Shown one piece after another: positions 53,387 to 61,602 of a stretch of DNA of 64,000 nucleotides. Made by a program: the position numbers and the translations under genes. This stretch comes from Deltaproteobacteria bacterium. Its GTDB lineage: Bacteria; Bdellovibrionota_B; Oligoflexia; Oligoflexales; Bog-1112. How positions within the stretch are numbered: position 1 is the stretch's first letter; every line of letters starts with the position of its first letter. The stretch lies in NCBI GenBank assembly GCA_016186945.1, contig JACPKR010000053.1, forward strand, positions 1 to 64,000, in the 5' to 3' direction. The notes under the pieces are model-generated. The model was not told the origin of the DNA, ran no database searches, and saw only the letters and a program-made list of their open reading frames with translations.

Positions 53387-53815
53387 TTCTACCTATTCAT
53401 GATCCTCCCAATCACTGCCACTGCTTCGAGGTCTCGCAAAGGAAGTAATTAAAAACCATGAGCTTGCCCTCGCCCTATGGAATACGGATTTGCATGAAGC
53501 GCGTATCTTGGCCAAATTTTCCGCCGACCCCTTCCAACCAGCCTGCACTACCATCTATTATGTGCCATACAACTTAATGAAACAACTGGAGGATTCTATA
53601 CAGAAAGTGGATTGCCAAACGAACATTGCGGGAGTCTTTAGCAGTCGTGGCCTTATTCTTCTTTCTAATTGGGGGTGTTTCGAGAAAGTTGCGCGTAGAC
53701 TGAAATGCGCAATATATGGTTATATACGCAACATATAATGGCGCATAGAACTTGATCATTGCGTGCAGATATGGTTTAATTGCGTATATAAGCTACGCGC
53801 AACAAAGGTGTGATA
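53387..53815. other. Intergenic region with AlkD-like scrap and AT-rich repeats
   Basis: 429 bp. 53403-53540 is a gene fragment. 53700-53803 has repeated GCGCAA/TTGCG and TATATA motifs in both orientations (e.g. TGCGCAATATATGG, TTATATACGCAA, TTGCGTATATAAGC), likely promoter/operator DNA for the Fic-like gene with its winged-helix domain. Confidence 0.5.
53403..53540 (+). pseudogene. Fragment of a DNA alkylation repair (AlkD-like) gene
   Basis: Frame LLRGLAKEVIKNHELALALWN then TDLHEARILAKFSADP matches the conserved HEAT-repeat block of COG4912-type alkylation-repair proteins. It starts after a stop and loses similarity after ~45 codons. Confidence 0.6.
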
Positions 53816-55210
53816 TTGGCTAAACGCATACCTGAAGAAGCCCTCCAAGTAATCGAGGCTGCTGCACGCCGACATCCAGAGGGTGTTACGGCCAAGCAGA
53901 TCAGTCGTAATCTGAAAGAGGCCATTCCTCTCCGCACACTTCAATACCGGCTCAAGTACCTCGTGGACAACAAACGTCTTGTCAAAGAAGGTGAAGGCCG
54001 CTGGGCGAAATACCTCCTGCCTCAGTCTATTGAGGCGCTAGCCGAGGTATCTATGCCACTCTCGAAGATAGGGGCCGAAATCCAGAACTATGTCCGCAAG
54101 CCCGTCACAGCGAGGAAGCCGGCAGGATTTAACCGTGAATTCCTGGAATCCTACCGGCCGAATGTCAGCTTCTATCTTTCACCGCGGGAGCACGAGCATT
54201 TGAGGGAAGTTGGAAAGCCGACGGCAGGAGATCAACCGGCCGGCACCTACGCAAAACAGATATTGAACCGGCTTCTCATCGACTTGTCCTGGAATTCGAG
54301 CCGCCTTGAAGGCAACACTTACTCGCTTCTCGACACGAAGCGCCTTATCGATTTCGGCCAGGAGGCAGAAGGCAAGGAGAGGCTCGAAGCGCAGATGATC
54401 CTTAACCACAAGGAGGCAATCGAGTTTCTTGTTAGCGCAGCCGAGGATATCGGCTTTAACCGCTACACCGTCCTCAATCTCCACGCCTTGTTGGCGAACA
54501 ACTTGCTGGCAGACTCAACTGCGGTGGGCAGGCTCAGGCATATCCCTGTCGGCATCGAGAAATCTGCCTTTCATCCGCTTGAAGTGCCGCAGCTTATCGA
54601 AGAATGCTTTGATCAGATATTGGCGACCGCCGCCGCAATCAAAAACCTCTTCGAGCAGTCCTTCTTCATCATGGTGCAGCTTTCTTATCTGCAACCGTTT
54701 GACGATGTTAACAAGCGTGTGTCGCGTCTTGCCGCGAATATTCCGCTCATCAAAGGGAATCTCCCACCGCTATCTTTCACCGAAGTGCCGCGATCAATTT
54801 ATACCGACGCCATGCTCGGCGTATACGAGTTGAATAAGATCGATCTTTTGAAGGACTTGTTCATTTGGGCCTATGAACGCTCCGCCGCCCGCTATGTCGC
54901 CGTCAGGCAATCGCTTGGCGAACCCGACCCTTTCAGGCTGCGGTATCGTGTAGAGTTGCGCGAGATCATCGGCGAAGTTGTACGGGGGTGTATGAGCCGG
55001 AAGAGGGCCGATGCTCATATCACGGCTTGGGTGCAGCAGAAGATCGAACCGACGGAGCGCGATCAATTCAGGGATGTTGTGGAGAGCGAATTACTCGGAC
55101 TGCACGAAGGAAATTTTGCCCGTTATCAGATCAGGCCGTCCGAATTCAACGCATGGCAGCAAACCTGGATAGCAACAAGTGCGGGCACGACCCAGCCTAT
55201 CGATCAATGA
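53816..55210 (+). CDS. Fic-family protein with degenerate active-site motif
   Basis: 464 residues from TTG 53816, with AAAGG seven bases upstream; a GTG at 53810 is too close to that site. N-terminal winged helix (~10-70). SSRLEGN (~161-167) is the inhibitory-helix motif (S/T-x-x-x-E-G/N). The Fic core, normally HPFxxGNGRxxR, reads QPFDDVNKRVSR (~293-304): catalytic His is Gln and both Gly are replaced, while Pro-Phe, Asn and Arg remain. Canonical AMP transfer is therefore doubtful. GC-rich relative to the PLD gene and next to gene scraps, so probably acquired. Confidence 0.85.
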   Translation: MAKRIPEEALQVIEAAARRHPEGVTAKQISRNLKEAIPLRTLQYRLKYLVDNKRLVKEGEGRWAKYLLPQSIEALAEVSMPLSKIGAEIQNYVRKPVTARKPAGFNREFLESYRPNVSFYLSPREHEHLREVGKPTAGDQPAGTYAKQILNRLLIDLSWNSSRLEGNTYSLLDTKRLIDFGQEAEGKERLEAQMILNHKEAIEFLVSAAEDIGFNRYTVLNLHALLANNLLADSTAVGRLRHIPVGIEKSAFHPLEVPQLIEECFDQILATAAAIKNLFEQSFFIMVQLSYLQPFDDVNKRVSRLAANIPLIKGNLPPLSFTEVPRSIYTDAMLGVYELNKIDLLKDLFIWAYERSAARYVAVRQSLGEPDPFRLRYRVELREIIGEVVRGCMSRKRADAHITAWVQQKIEPTERDQFRDVVESELLGLHEGNFARYQIRPSEFNAWQQTWIATSAGTTQPIDQ

Positions 55211-55289
55211 ACTTCCTAAATTTTCCGAACGTCTGAGGACGGGGGTTAGTCACCCCCTCCTACTCGATCCCCTCTCCCTTGTTTGTGGG

Positions 55290-55484
55290 TTAATCCTCTT
55301 CAACATTATAGGCGAGTCCACTGTCGTTGCCCCAGATTTCCACTTTATAGGCGTACTCCTCTCCTTCTTCCGCATCTTCAGGCAAGTCGCCAGGATCGAC
55401 AGTGTAGCCGACCCCGAACTGGTCGAGGATTCTGCCAAATCGGGAGTATTTGTTAGGTTCGCTGATGAGTGTGCCGAGTCTCAC
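55290..55484 (-). CDS. Small acidic protein, function unknown
   Basis: 64 residues, GTG start with AAGGAGG seven bases upstream, one of the best ribosome-binding sites in the window. About a quarter of residues are Asp/Glu (PGDLPEDAEEGEEYAYKVE, YNVEED). No signal peptide or Cys. It follows the lipoprotein gene on the same strand by ~70 bp. No family recognised. Confidence 0.6.
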   Translation of the reverse strand: MRLGTLISEPNKYSRFGRILDQFGVGYTVDPGDLPEDAEEGEEYAYKVEIWGNDSGLAYNVEED

Positions 55485-55553
55485 AAGGCGCCCTCCTTCC
55501 CTTGGGTGTCGGAGAGGAGGGAGAAGGCTTTAGGTGTTTTTAAAAAAACAAGT

Positions 55554-57329
55554 CTATTCGCAAGGTTCTACAAGGACTAGACTCCCCATATAGAGGATAG
55601 CTCCTTGCTTGTCTTTAAGCGTTAGGCTTCCTGTGACCGTACGAAGGGTTTCCCCCAGGCGGGCGGGGAAAAGTTCCAACTCAAAGCGTGTTCCTGCAAG
55701 CTTCTCAAGTAATATTAGAGAGAAGTCTGCATCTTTTTCATTGATCGCCTTTTCTACGAACCCCAAGTCGTCTGCTTCTTCAATTGTGGTCTTAAGAAAG
55801 AGGCGACCAGTTTCCTTATTGAGAGAGGCTTCTTCAGCAGCTACTTCCTTATCGCTGGCTTCACAAGAAACTTGTTTACTTGTAGCCCAGTCGAGGCAAG
55901 CGGTCAGCACCTTGGCGGTTCTTTTTTCTCGCACTTCGACTGCTACCTTTACCGAATCTCCCTTGCGGTCGAGCGAGACTAAAACGTCCGGGTAGATCGC
56001 CAAGCCTAAGTGCTGGTCCGGCAACCTGTTTTCGGGCGGAAGAACTTCCAGAGTTCCATCCTTGATCAGTTTTGCTGCATTCCCGTCAATTGTTTTTGCG
56101 TCGTTGAAATGTTTGTTAGCTTTAAGAAACAGCTCATCCTTCTGAGTTTGGAGCGCTTTAATATCTTCTTCTACTTTTTGCACTTCTGCTTGCGCGGGGT
56201 CCTTGAACATGGATCCCATGATTTCACTATGGGTGCCTGAAAATTCGGTCAATTTCACTTTGTCATCGTTGTTTAAAGTGCTGCCAGGCATTTTATTAAG
56301 GCGGTGACGGTTATAAATGAAATCGTTGAAAGTCAGCTTCGTGCTAAGATCGGTAGCGACCCTCAGCTGGTTCAATTCGTCCACTGCCTTTGCATCCTCC
56401 GCATTGAACAGTTGGGATCGGCTATCGTTCAGCACATCTGCAATCTTTGGGTTGCTATTGGTGGGGTTAAATCCGATTCTAAAGTCCTCCCCCAATTTTC
56501 CGGCTTTAAGGACCCAGCTTTCTTTTGCGTCCAGCCAAGCTTTCAGGCTGTTGAGATTTTTAACAAAGTTCTCGGTGTCCTCGGCTGTAGCCTCCTTCTT
56601 CGCTTTTGTATAAAGTTTGAGGGAAGACTTCAGCACTCCTTCTGCCCAGATACAGGCGAAGTAATTTCCCACATCGGGGGACGGGTCTTTACAAGTAGCT
56701 CCTTTGAACATCCCTCTTTCTTCGTAGGAACGTTCACAGAGGCCTGAAGGAATGGGGCGTTGCGCAAGGGTTTGATTGCGAAGAAACGAGGAACTTGCGA
56801 ATTGCAGTAGGACTGTGTCGCAGTACTGAGTGAGCTGTATCTGTTTTTCTGGCTTCACTCGGGCATTTACCCATTGGTGAGAACTTTCAAGCAGTTTGAC
56901 TTCCTGGTCAAAATGAAACTCCATTTCTTTCATAGGATCGCCCAGGGTAGCTTTGATTTTTTGGATGGAGTTTTGTTTTTGGCGAATCAAGGCATCGACC
57001 TCGGCAACTGGTTTTTTTGCCATGAGGTAGCGGTCCTTGGCTTCTCGACTGAGTTTCGAAAGTTCCAGGACCTTAGCAAGTTTTTTTGTGTCGGCGTCGG
57101 GGTTCCATATCGTGAGGGAACCTCTGTATTGCTCGCTAAGATTCCCGTCTATCAGGTTTGCACTTTCAGTTAGGCGAAAGACGTCACCCACGGGTGGATA
57201 GCTTGGTGTTCCTCCATTGACGGACTGTGGGTTAATTTCGGGGTCTTTGACACCGCAGGACAAAGCGCCTGTAAGAAGAAGGAGCGAGCCTAAGGACTTA
57301 AACGTTTTTGAATATGTTGTTTTGCTCAT
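55554..57329 (-). CDS. Large lipoprotein, function unknown
   Basis: 591 residues. Lipobox TGALSC (Cys ~25) after MSKTTYSKTFKSLGSLLLL. A helical region with coiled-coil-like heptads (~75-130 and ~375-410), seven or eight Cys spread through the mature part, and a beta-rich C-terminus ending SLVLVEPCE. It starts 26 bp after the stop of the upstream outer-membrane protein gene, forming an operon. No family recognised. Confidence 0.7.
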   Translation of the reverse strand: MSKTTYSKTFKSLGSLLLLTGALSCGVKDPEINPQSVNGGTPSYPPVGDVFRLTESANLIDGNLSEQYRGSLTIWNPDADTKKLAKVLELSKLSREAKDRYLMAKKPVAEVDALIRQKQNSIQKIKATLGDPMKEMEFHFDQEVKLLESSHQWVNARVKPEKQIQLTQYCDTVLLQFASSSFLRNQTLAQRPIPSGLCERSYEERGMFKGATCKDPSPDVGNYFACIWAEGVLKSSLKLYTKAKKEATAEDTENFVKNLNSLKAWLDAKESWVLKAGKLGEDFRIGFNPTNSNPKIADVLNDSRSQLFNAEDAKAVDELNQLRVATDLSTKLTFNDFIYNRHRLNKMPGSTLNNDDKVKLTEFSGTHSEIMGSMFKDPAQAEVQKVEEDIKALQTQKDELFLKANKHFNDAKTIDGNAAKLIKDGTLEVLPPENRLPDQHLGLAIYPDVLVSLDRKGDSVKVAVEVREKRTAKVLTACLDWATSKQVSCEASDKEVAAEEASLNKETGRLFLKTTIEEADDLGFVEKAINEKDADFSLILLEKLAGTRFELELFPARLGETLRTVTGSLTLKDKQGAILYMGSLVLVEPCE

Positions 57330-57355
57330 GATGTTTCCTCAAATTCTTATGCAAA

Positions 57356-58588
57356 TTAGAAGTAAAGTTTGACATCGAGTGTATACATATCTTTTCTTAC
57401 GGAATTTGTGCTCGCCAGATGCTGTTTCGCTTCCAGAGCAACGGAGAAAGGTACGGGGAATTCCTTACGTTTGAACGAGGGCAGGCTGCTGTAACCGATC
57501 AATGCCTCTGCATAGGACGCTCGTTCGTCCGTGCCATCCTCCCAGGCTTCGTCAGACGCTCGTACGGACGTGCGGTAGTGGTCACGGAATTTCCTCATAT
57601 GGGTAACCCCGATACCGGAGAGCAGTCCAAAGCTAGGCTCAAATTGAAGCGATCCGCCGACTTCCCATTCGTCACCCAGTCTGAAGTTGACGTTACGAAC
57701 GTCATCGGTAATGGGATCTTTTGCTGTTTTTAAGCGGACATCTTGTCGCGATGGCCATCGTGTCGTGTACTTTGCGTACTGGTTAAAGAACAGGCCGTCC
57801 GTAATGCTTTCATCGGCAAGCATAGCTGTAAAGAAAGCATAGGAATTTTTTCCAAAGGGAATATCAATAAGGTTGTTGGGATCTTTAGCCGCTCCCGTCG
57901 GGAACACCAAACCGTTCGTGGCTGCCATGCTTAAAGGGCCAGCTTCGAGGAAGCGCAACTTACTCGCGAGGACGATATCGCCCAAACCTGATCCTTTCCA
58001 GGCTTGCAGATCAGCCATACCGTTGTCTCTAAGTTTTTCCCTGAAACCTACGGTGGGGTTGGATGCTTTGATGGCGCTTTCTACCTTGTTAACCGCTGGG
58101 CTGGCGAGGATCCCGACAAATTTATGTCCGGTCTCATTCATGGCAAAGCCGAGGTCAACGTTCATCTTGGCTTGGTAATAAGGGACCACGAGAGCGAGTG
58201 TCAAATTTTCAGTGACTCCGTATGAAAGGAATGATGCGGTGACAGCGATGTTGCCTTTCATGTCAGCTGTAAAATGACCGATTGACTTTTCCAGGTCGAG
58301 ATTGTCACCCTCGGCAAAGTTCTGGTGGAGAAGAGCTTGCGCCAGCATTTTCTTGATACCGTCTTCTTTGTCTACAATTTTTTGAAAGGTAAGGTCCTTT
58401 TCAAGCGCTGTAGCGAGAGGTTGCAGGACGCCATCGCCGGAGCTTTTTTCTCCGATGGAGGTGTTGATGCTCTTGATATTGAGCTGCCTGACGCCTTTGG
58501 GGAGAACCTTTGTATGTTCAAACCCGTAAGATAGGCTGGTAAATGTCAGCATAGAAAAGGAAATAAGAATCCGTGAACTTCTAAACAT
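57356..58588 (-). CDS. Outer-membrane beta-barrel protein, function unknown
   Basis: 410 residues; ATG preceded by AAGGAGGTGAT, a perfect ribosome-binding site. Signal peptide MFRSSRILISFSMLTFTSLSYG; many amphipathic strands (VTENLTLALVVPYYQAKMNVDLGF, MAATNGLVFPTG, EVGGSLQFEPSFGLLSGIGVTH) and terminal VKLYF with a final Phe. The style is that of MetA/transporter-like barrels. Operon with the lipoprotein downstream. Confidence 0.75.
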   Translation of the reverse strand: MFRSSRILISFSMLTFTSLSYGFEHTKVLPKGVRQLNIKSINTSIGEKSSGDGVLQPLATALEKDLTFQKIVDKEDGIKKMLAQALLHQNFAEGDNLDLEKSIGHFTADMKGNIAVTASFLSYGVTENLTLALVVPYYQAKMNVDLGFAMNETGHKFVGILASPAVNKVESAIKASNPTVGFREKLRDNGMADLQAWKGSGLGDIVLASKLRFLEAGPLSMAATNGLVFPTGAAKDPNNLIDIPFGKNSYAFFTAMLADESITDGLFFNQYAKYTTRWPSRQDVRLKTAKDPITDDVRNVNFRLGDEWEVGGSLQFEPSFGLLSGIGVTHMRKFRDHYRTSVRASDEAWEDGTDERASYAEALIGYSSLPSFKRKEFPVPFSVALEAKQHLASTNSVRKDMYTLDVKLYF

Positions 58589-58670
58589 TCATCACCTCCT
58601 TCAGGGGGACTGTAATAACATTATTGTGAAACTGGATTGCTTCGTCGGGCTTCGTTGCCCGGGGGCAAGG

Positions 58671-58783
58671 AGGTGGTTTGGGAAAACTGCGCAGCTGGTT
58701 CCTCCAAGAATTCCGGGGGAGGCGACGCTTCCCTCGTCCCCCCAAAAAACCCATCTCCCTTTTGCTCCAAGCGGCCTAGCGGT
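58671..58783 (-). repeat. Family A degenerate copy A14
   Basis: GGGGCAAGGAGGTGG, damaged core hairpin, GGGGGAGGCGACGC...CCTCGTCCCCCC arm and CTCCAAGCGGCCTAGCGG; the termini are eroded. Confidence 0.85.
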
Positions 58784-58786
58784 CAA

Positions 58787-59713
58787 CTAATCATCGTACT
58801 TCTTGGACAAGCATGTCGCCCATGAAGAGCTAGCTTCACACTCGTCGATGTAGCCTTTTAGCTTTTTCATCATGCCGTAGTAATATTCATGCTCGGGTTC
58901 ACGTCCTTTAGGCAATTCCTCTCCCAATTCATCCATAAGTTCCATAGTGGCTACTATTTTTTCTCGGGCTTCATTAACGAGACTAAAGTCATTTTTTTGG
59001 ATACCGAGGGAGCTGATAGCCTGTGCCAGGTAGAAATGGTTTTCATAGAAGTCTTCCCCGGTCAAAGGTTTTTCAAAGGGACGAGACATGGTCGCAGGAG
59101 AAGCGAGGGATCTCTTTGCATAGTCGACACCTTCCTCTGGATTGTAGAGTCCCAGAGTTCTTGCTTTTGGGTTCCCCCGTACAGCGGACATGACGCGAAG
59201 GATACCGCCACCCTCAAAACCACCGACAAGTTCTCCATTAACTGTTGTGGAAGCGAGAGCATCTGCTTGTGCTCCTCTGAGTTTCAGTGCCCATTTCACG
59301 CGTCCGAGCAAACCAGCGAGTTTGCCTCGTATGGCAGCGCAGGAGACTCGGAAATATTGTGCAGTTTGATTTTTAGAGTTTACAGACGTAAGTTTCTCTG
59401 CTTCCTCAACACAAGTTTCAAGAACTTCTTCTCGATCTTTTTGAGTGGCCCCCTCCAGCATTCCCCCTCGGGCTACATCGAGGCGGCGCATTTGAATCCA
59501 AGCGTAAGATCGGTCCTCCTGGCTTAGAGAAGCCGATCTGTATAATTTTTCATAGGCTTTATAAGCTCTTGTGCTGGACGCGAATTTTTCATTGTCGTTG
59601 CTCCCTTCTCCTCGTTTGAAGAAGAGCTGATCTGCTTCTTCGATACTATTAGCGAGGGCCCATCCTGCGAAGGATAGACCTAGTCCCATCATTACCACCT
59701 TTAGAACTTTCAT
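58787..59713 (-). CDS. Periplasmic TPR-like protein
   Basis: 308 residues. Signal peptide MKVLKVVMMGLGLSFAGWALA; helical repeats through the protein (FASSTRAYKAYEKLYRSASLSQEDRSYAWIQM...). The NGELVGGFEGGGILRVMSAVRG / GLYNPEEGVDYAKRS segment recalls TatT-like TRAP-associated periplasmic TPR proteins, but no TRAP transporter genes are near. It is upstream of the barrel and lipoprotein genes, separated by repeat A14. Confidence 0.65.
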   Translation of the reverse strand: MKVLKVVMMGLGLSFAGWALANSIEEADQLFFKRGEGSNDNEKFASSTRAYKAYEKLYRSASLSQEDRSYAWIQMRRLDVARGGMLEGATQKDREEVLETCVEEAEKLTSVNSKNQTAQYFRVSCAAIRGKLAGLLGRVKWALKLRGAQADALASTTVNGELVGGFEGGGILRVMSAVRGNPKARTLGLYNPEEGVDYAKRSLASPATMSRPFEKPLTGEDFYENHFYLAQAISSLGIQKNDFSLVNEAREKIVATMELMDELGEELPKGREPEHEYYYGMMKKLKGYIDECEASSSWATCLSKKYDD

Positions 59714-59861
59714 TTTTTACCTCTTCTTTTCCCAATTGAAACAAATGAGTCGAGGTTTTGTTTCTCACAACTAAGGAGATGGGTCAACGAACAATTAATT
59801 TTAACCAGTTAATTTTATGGGAGTTTATCAATAAACGTCAATGCGGAAATTAACCTATTTT

Positions 59862-60006
59862 GTAATGCGTAAGCCACTTGGGGCAAATAGGGAGAGGGGG
59901 GTTTGGGGGGGCGAGTGAAGCATCGCCTCCCCCCGGAATTCATGGAGGAACCAGCTGCGCAGTTTCCTCCAAACCACCTCCTTGCCTCAAGTGGCTTACG
60001 CATTAC
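59862..60006 (+). mobile_element. Family A element, full-length copy A15 with perfect 8-bp target duplication
   Basis: 145 bp, GTAATGCGTAAGCC...GGCTTACGCATTAC, G-rich arm, core hairpin and CCTTGCCTC arm. CCTATTTT abuts both ends (59854-59861 and 60007-60014). The right terminus provides the TAA of the minus-strand GGDEF gene. Confidence 0.97.
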
Positions 60007-60632
60007 CCTATTTTAATGAAATCGAATTTGCTTTTATTGTCTTTCATAAACACCTTGTTCTTTCCATTTCGTTTGCTTTGGTACATGGCTTGGTCTGCTT
60101 GTGAGAGAAGTTCGTTCGCGTGAAGACCGTGGTAGGGGTAGATTGCGATTCCTATGGAGATGGAAATGCGGAGCTGTTTGCCATTGGCTGGGAAGGGGAA
60201 TTGGTCAACTGTGTCCCTGAGGCGTTGTGCGACGAGGCTTGCGCTGTCTTGATTTGTATCAGTAAGAAGAATGACGAACTCGTCTCCTCCATAGCGTATA
60301 ACAGAATCGTTCTCACGTACGGTCGCCAGGAGCAGAGCACCCAACTGTTTCAGGAGAGAGCTTCCCACGAGATGTCCGAAGTGGTCATTGATCCGCTTGA
60401 AGTCGTCTATATCAATGAACAGCAGGGCAAACTTGCTATCGTTTCGCAGGCAGCGTTTGATTTCTTTCCGGAGGCTTGCCTGAAGGTATCGGTAGTTGTA
60501 GAGGCCCGTCAATTCGTCCACGTGGAGGAGGGCTTGGCTGTCCTCAAGTGTTTTTGCCCAGTAAGCTTCTCTATCGACGATGATCCTGATGAGGGTGCGA
60601 AGCAGTTGTCGAAGTAGTGTGAGTTCGTTCAT
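60003..60632 (-). CDS. GGDEF diguanylate cyclase
   Basis: 209 residues, no membrane segment. DELTGLYNYRYL, FIDIDDFKRINDHFGH and GGDEF (115-119) are all canonical, and an inhibitory RxxD (106-109) sits five residues before GGDEF. It makes cyclic di-GMP and should be product-inhibited. Start overlaps the prepilin peptidase stop by 4 nt, so the pair is co-translated and could link type IV pilus/secretin maturation to c-di-GMP. The stop TAA is inside element A15. Confidence 0.93.
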   Translation of the reverse strand: MNELTLLRQLLRTLIRIIVDREAYWAKTLEDSQALLHVDELTGLYNYRYLQASLRKEIKRCLRNDSKFALLFIDIDDFKRINDHFGHLVGSSLLKQLGALLLATVRENDSVIRYGGDEFVILLTDTNQDSASLVAQRLRDTVDQFPFPANGKQLRISISIGIAIYPYHGLHANELLSQADQAMYQSKRNGKNKVFMKDNKSKFDFIKIG

Positions 60633-61516
60633 AACTGGGGTGAAACGAGAGTATGGAGTTTGTACACTAATTCGTGCCAGTGCAAAGGAAGCAGCAGGTG
60701 CAGCGTGGCTCCGAAGGCGAGAAAGGGACCGAAGGGAAGCTCAGTTTGTAGGTTCATCGTGCGCTTTGCCATGAGCAGCCCGATACCGACCAGGGAGCCT
60801 GTCACCGAGCCATAGAGAAAGATGGGGAAGAGTGCTTCCACCCCCAGCCAGCCTCCCATTGCTGCCAGGAGTTTCGCATCTCCCATACCTATGCCCTCCC
60901 GTCGCCTTATAAGAATGTAGAGCCAGGCGATCAGGTAGACGACAGCTGCTCCCATGATTGCTCCCATCATACCGCTCATCCAGTTAAGTTCTGGATGCAC
61001 GAGGATGACAACAGGTGTTGCCGCAATCATGGAAATGCTTAAGCTATCGGGGATGATCATGTGGTGAAAGTCAATCACAGAAATGATCAGCAGGAGCGAT
61101 GTAAAAAGAGCGGCATGCAGAAATCGGATCCCCTCTAGCCCGTTCCACACGATCCTTGCTTCTTGCCACCTGAGAAAAGGAAAACGCCAGAAAACTATGA
61201 CTAACAAAATCGCCGCAAGAAGTTCTACAATAGGATATTGCCACGAAAGCGGCTGTCGGCAACAATGCGTGCGACCGCGCAAGATGATGAAACTCAGGAG
61301 CGGAATATTGAGCCAGAAAGGTATCGGTGTCTGACAGTGCGGGCAAAAAGAACGATGGGACTGGAAAAAATTTCCCCTGGGAATACGATAAATGCAAACG
61401 TTGAAAAAACTTCCAAAAATCGAACCAAACACAAAGACAACCCATGTCAGGGGCGATGTCAGAAGCTGGGAGAAGGAAAGAGACAAAAGGGTATCCTTTT
61501 CTTGAAGCACGGGCAA
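60629..61516 (-). CDS. pilD: Prepilin peptidase / N-methyltransferase
   Basis: 295 residues; TTG start, with a GTG two codons later as alternative. N-terminal GSFFNVCIYRIPRG and FCPHCQTPIPFWLNIPLLSF; aspartate protease sites in VIDFHHMIIPD and GMGDAKLLAAMG. The zinc-binding Cys motif is incomplete: CPHC (58-61) is intact but the second pair reads THCC (83-86) instead of CxxC. It cleaves and methylates type IV prepilins at the inner membrane. Confidence 0.93.
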   Translation of the reverse strand: MPVLQEKDTLLSLSFSQLLTSPLTWVVFVFGSIFGSFFNVCIYRIPRGNFFQSHRSFCPHCQTPIPFWLNIPLLSFIILRGRTHCCRQPLSWQYPIVELLAAILLVIVFWRFPFLRWQEARIVWNGLEGIRFLHAALFTSLLLIISVIDFHHMIIPDSLSISMIAATPVVILVHPELNWMSGMMGAIMGAAVVYLIAWLYILIRRREGIGMGDAKLLAAMGGWLGVEALFPIFLYGSVTGSLVGIGLLMAKRTMNLQTELPFGPFLAFGATLHLLLPLHWHELVYKLHTLVSPQL

Positions 61517-61534
61517 GAATGGAAGTTTGGGGAT

Positions 61535-61570
61535 AACTGCTTTCCTCCAAACCCAACACCCGCCACAAGT
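61535..61570 (+). repeat. Probable eroded family A remnant
   Basis: AACTGCTTTCCTCCAAACC followed by GCCACAAGTGAG resembles the core end and right terminus of family A with several changes. Lies in the pilD-mutS2 divergent spacer. Confidence 0.4.
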
Positions 61571-61602
61571 GAGTGAGACTAACTTCTTAAAACAAGAATA
61601 TC

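Noticed and set aside
53490-53738. Intact 82-residue gene upstream of the Fic-like gene
   Set aside because: Its first part is the end of an AlkD-like fragment whose frame starts earlier, and the rest has no similarity or ribosome-binding site; treated as pseudogene.
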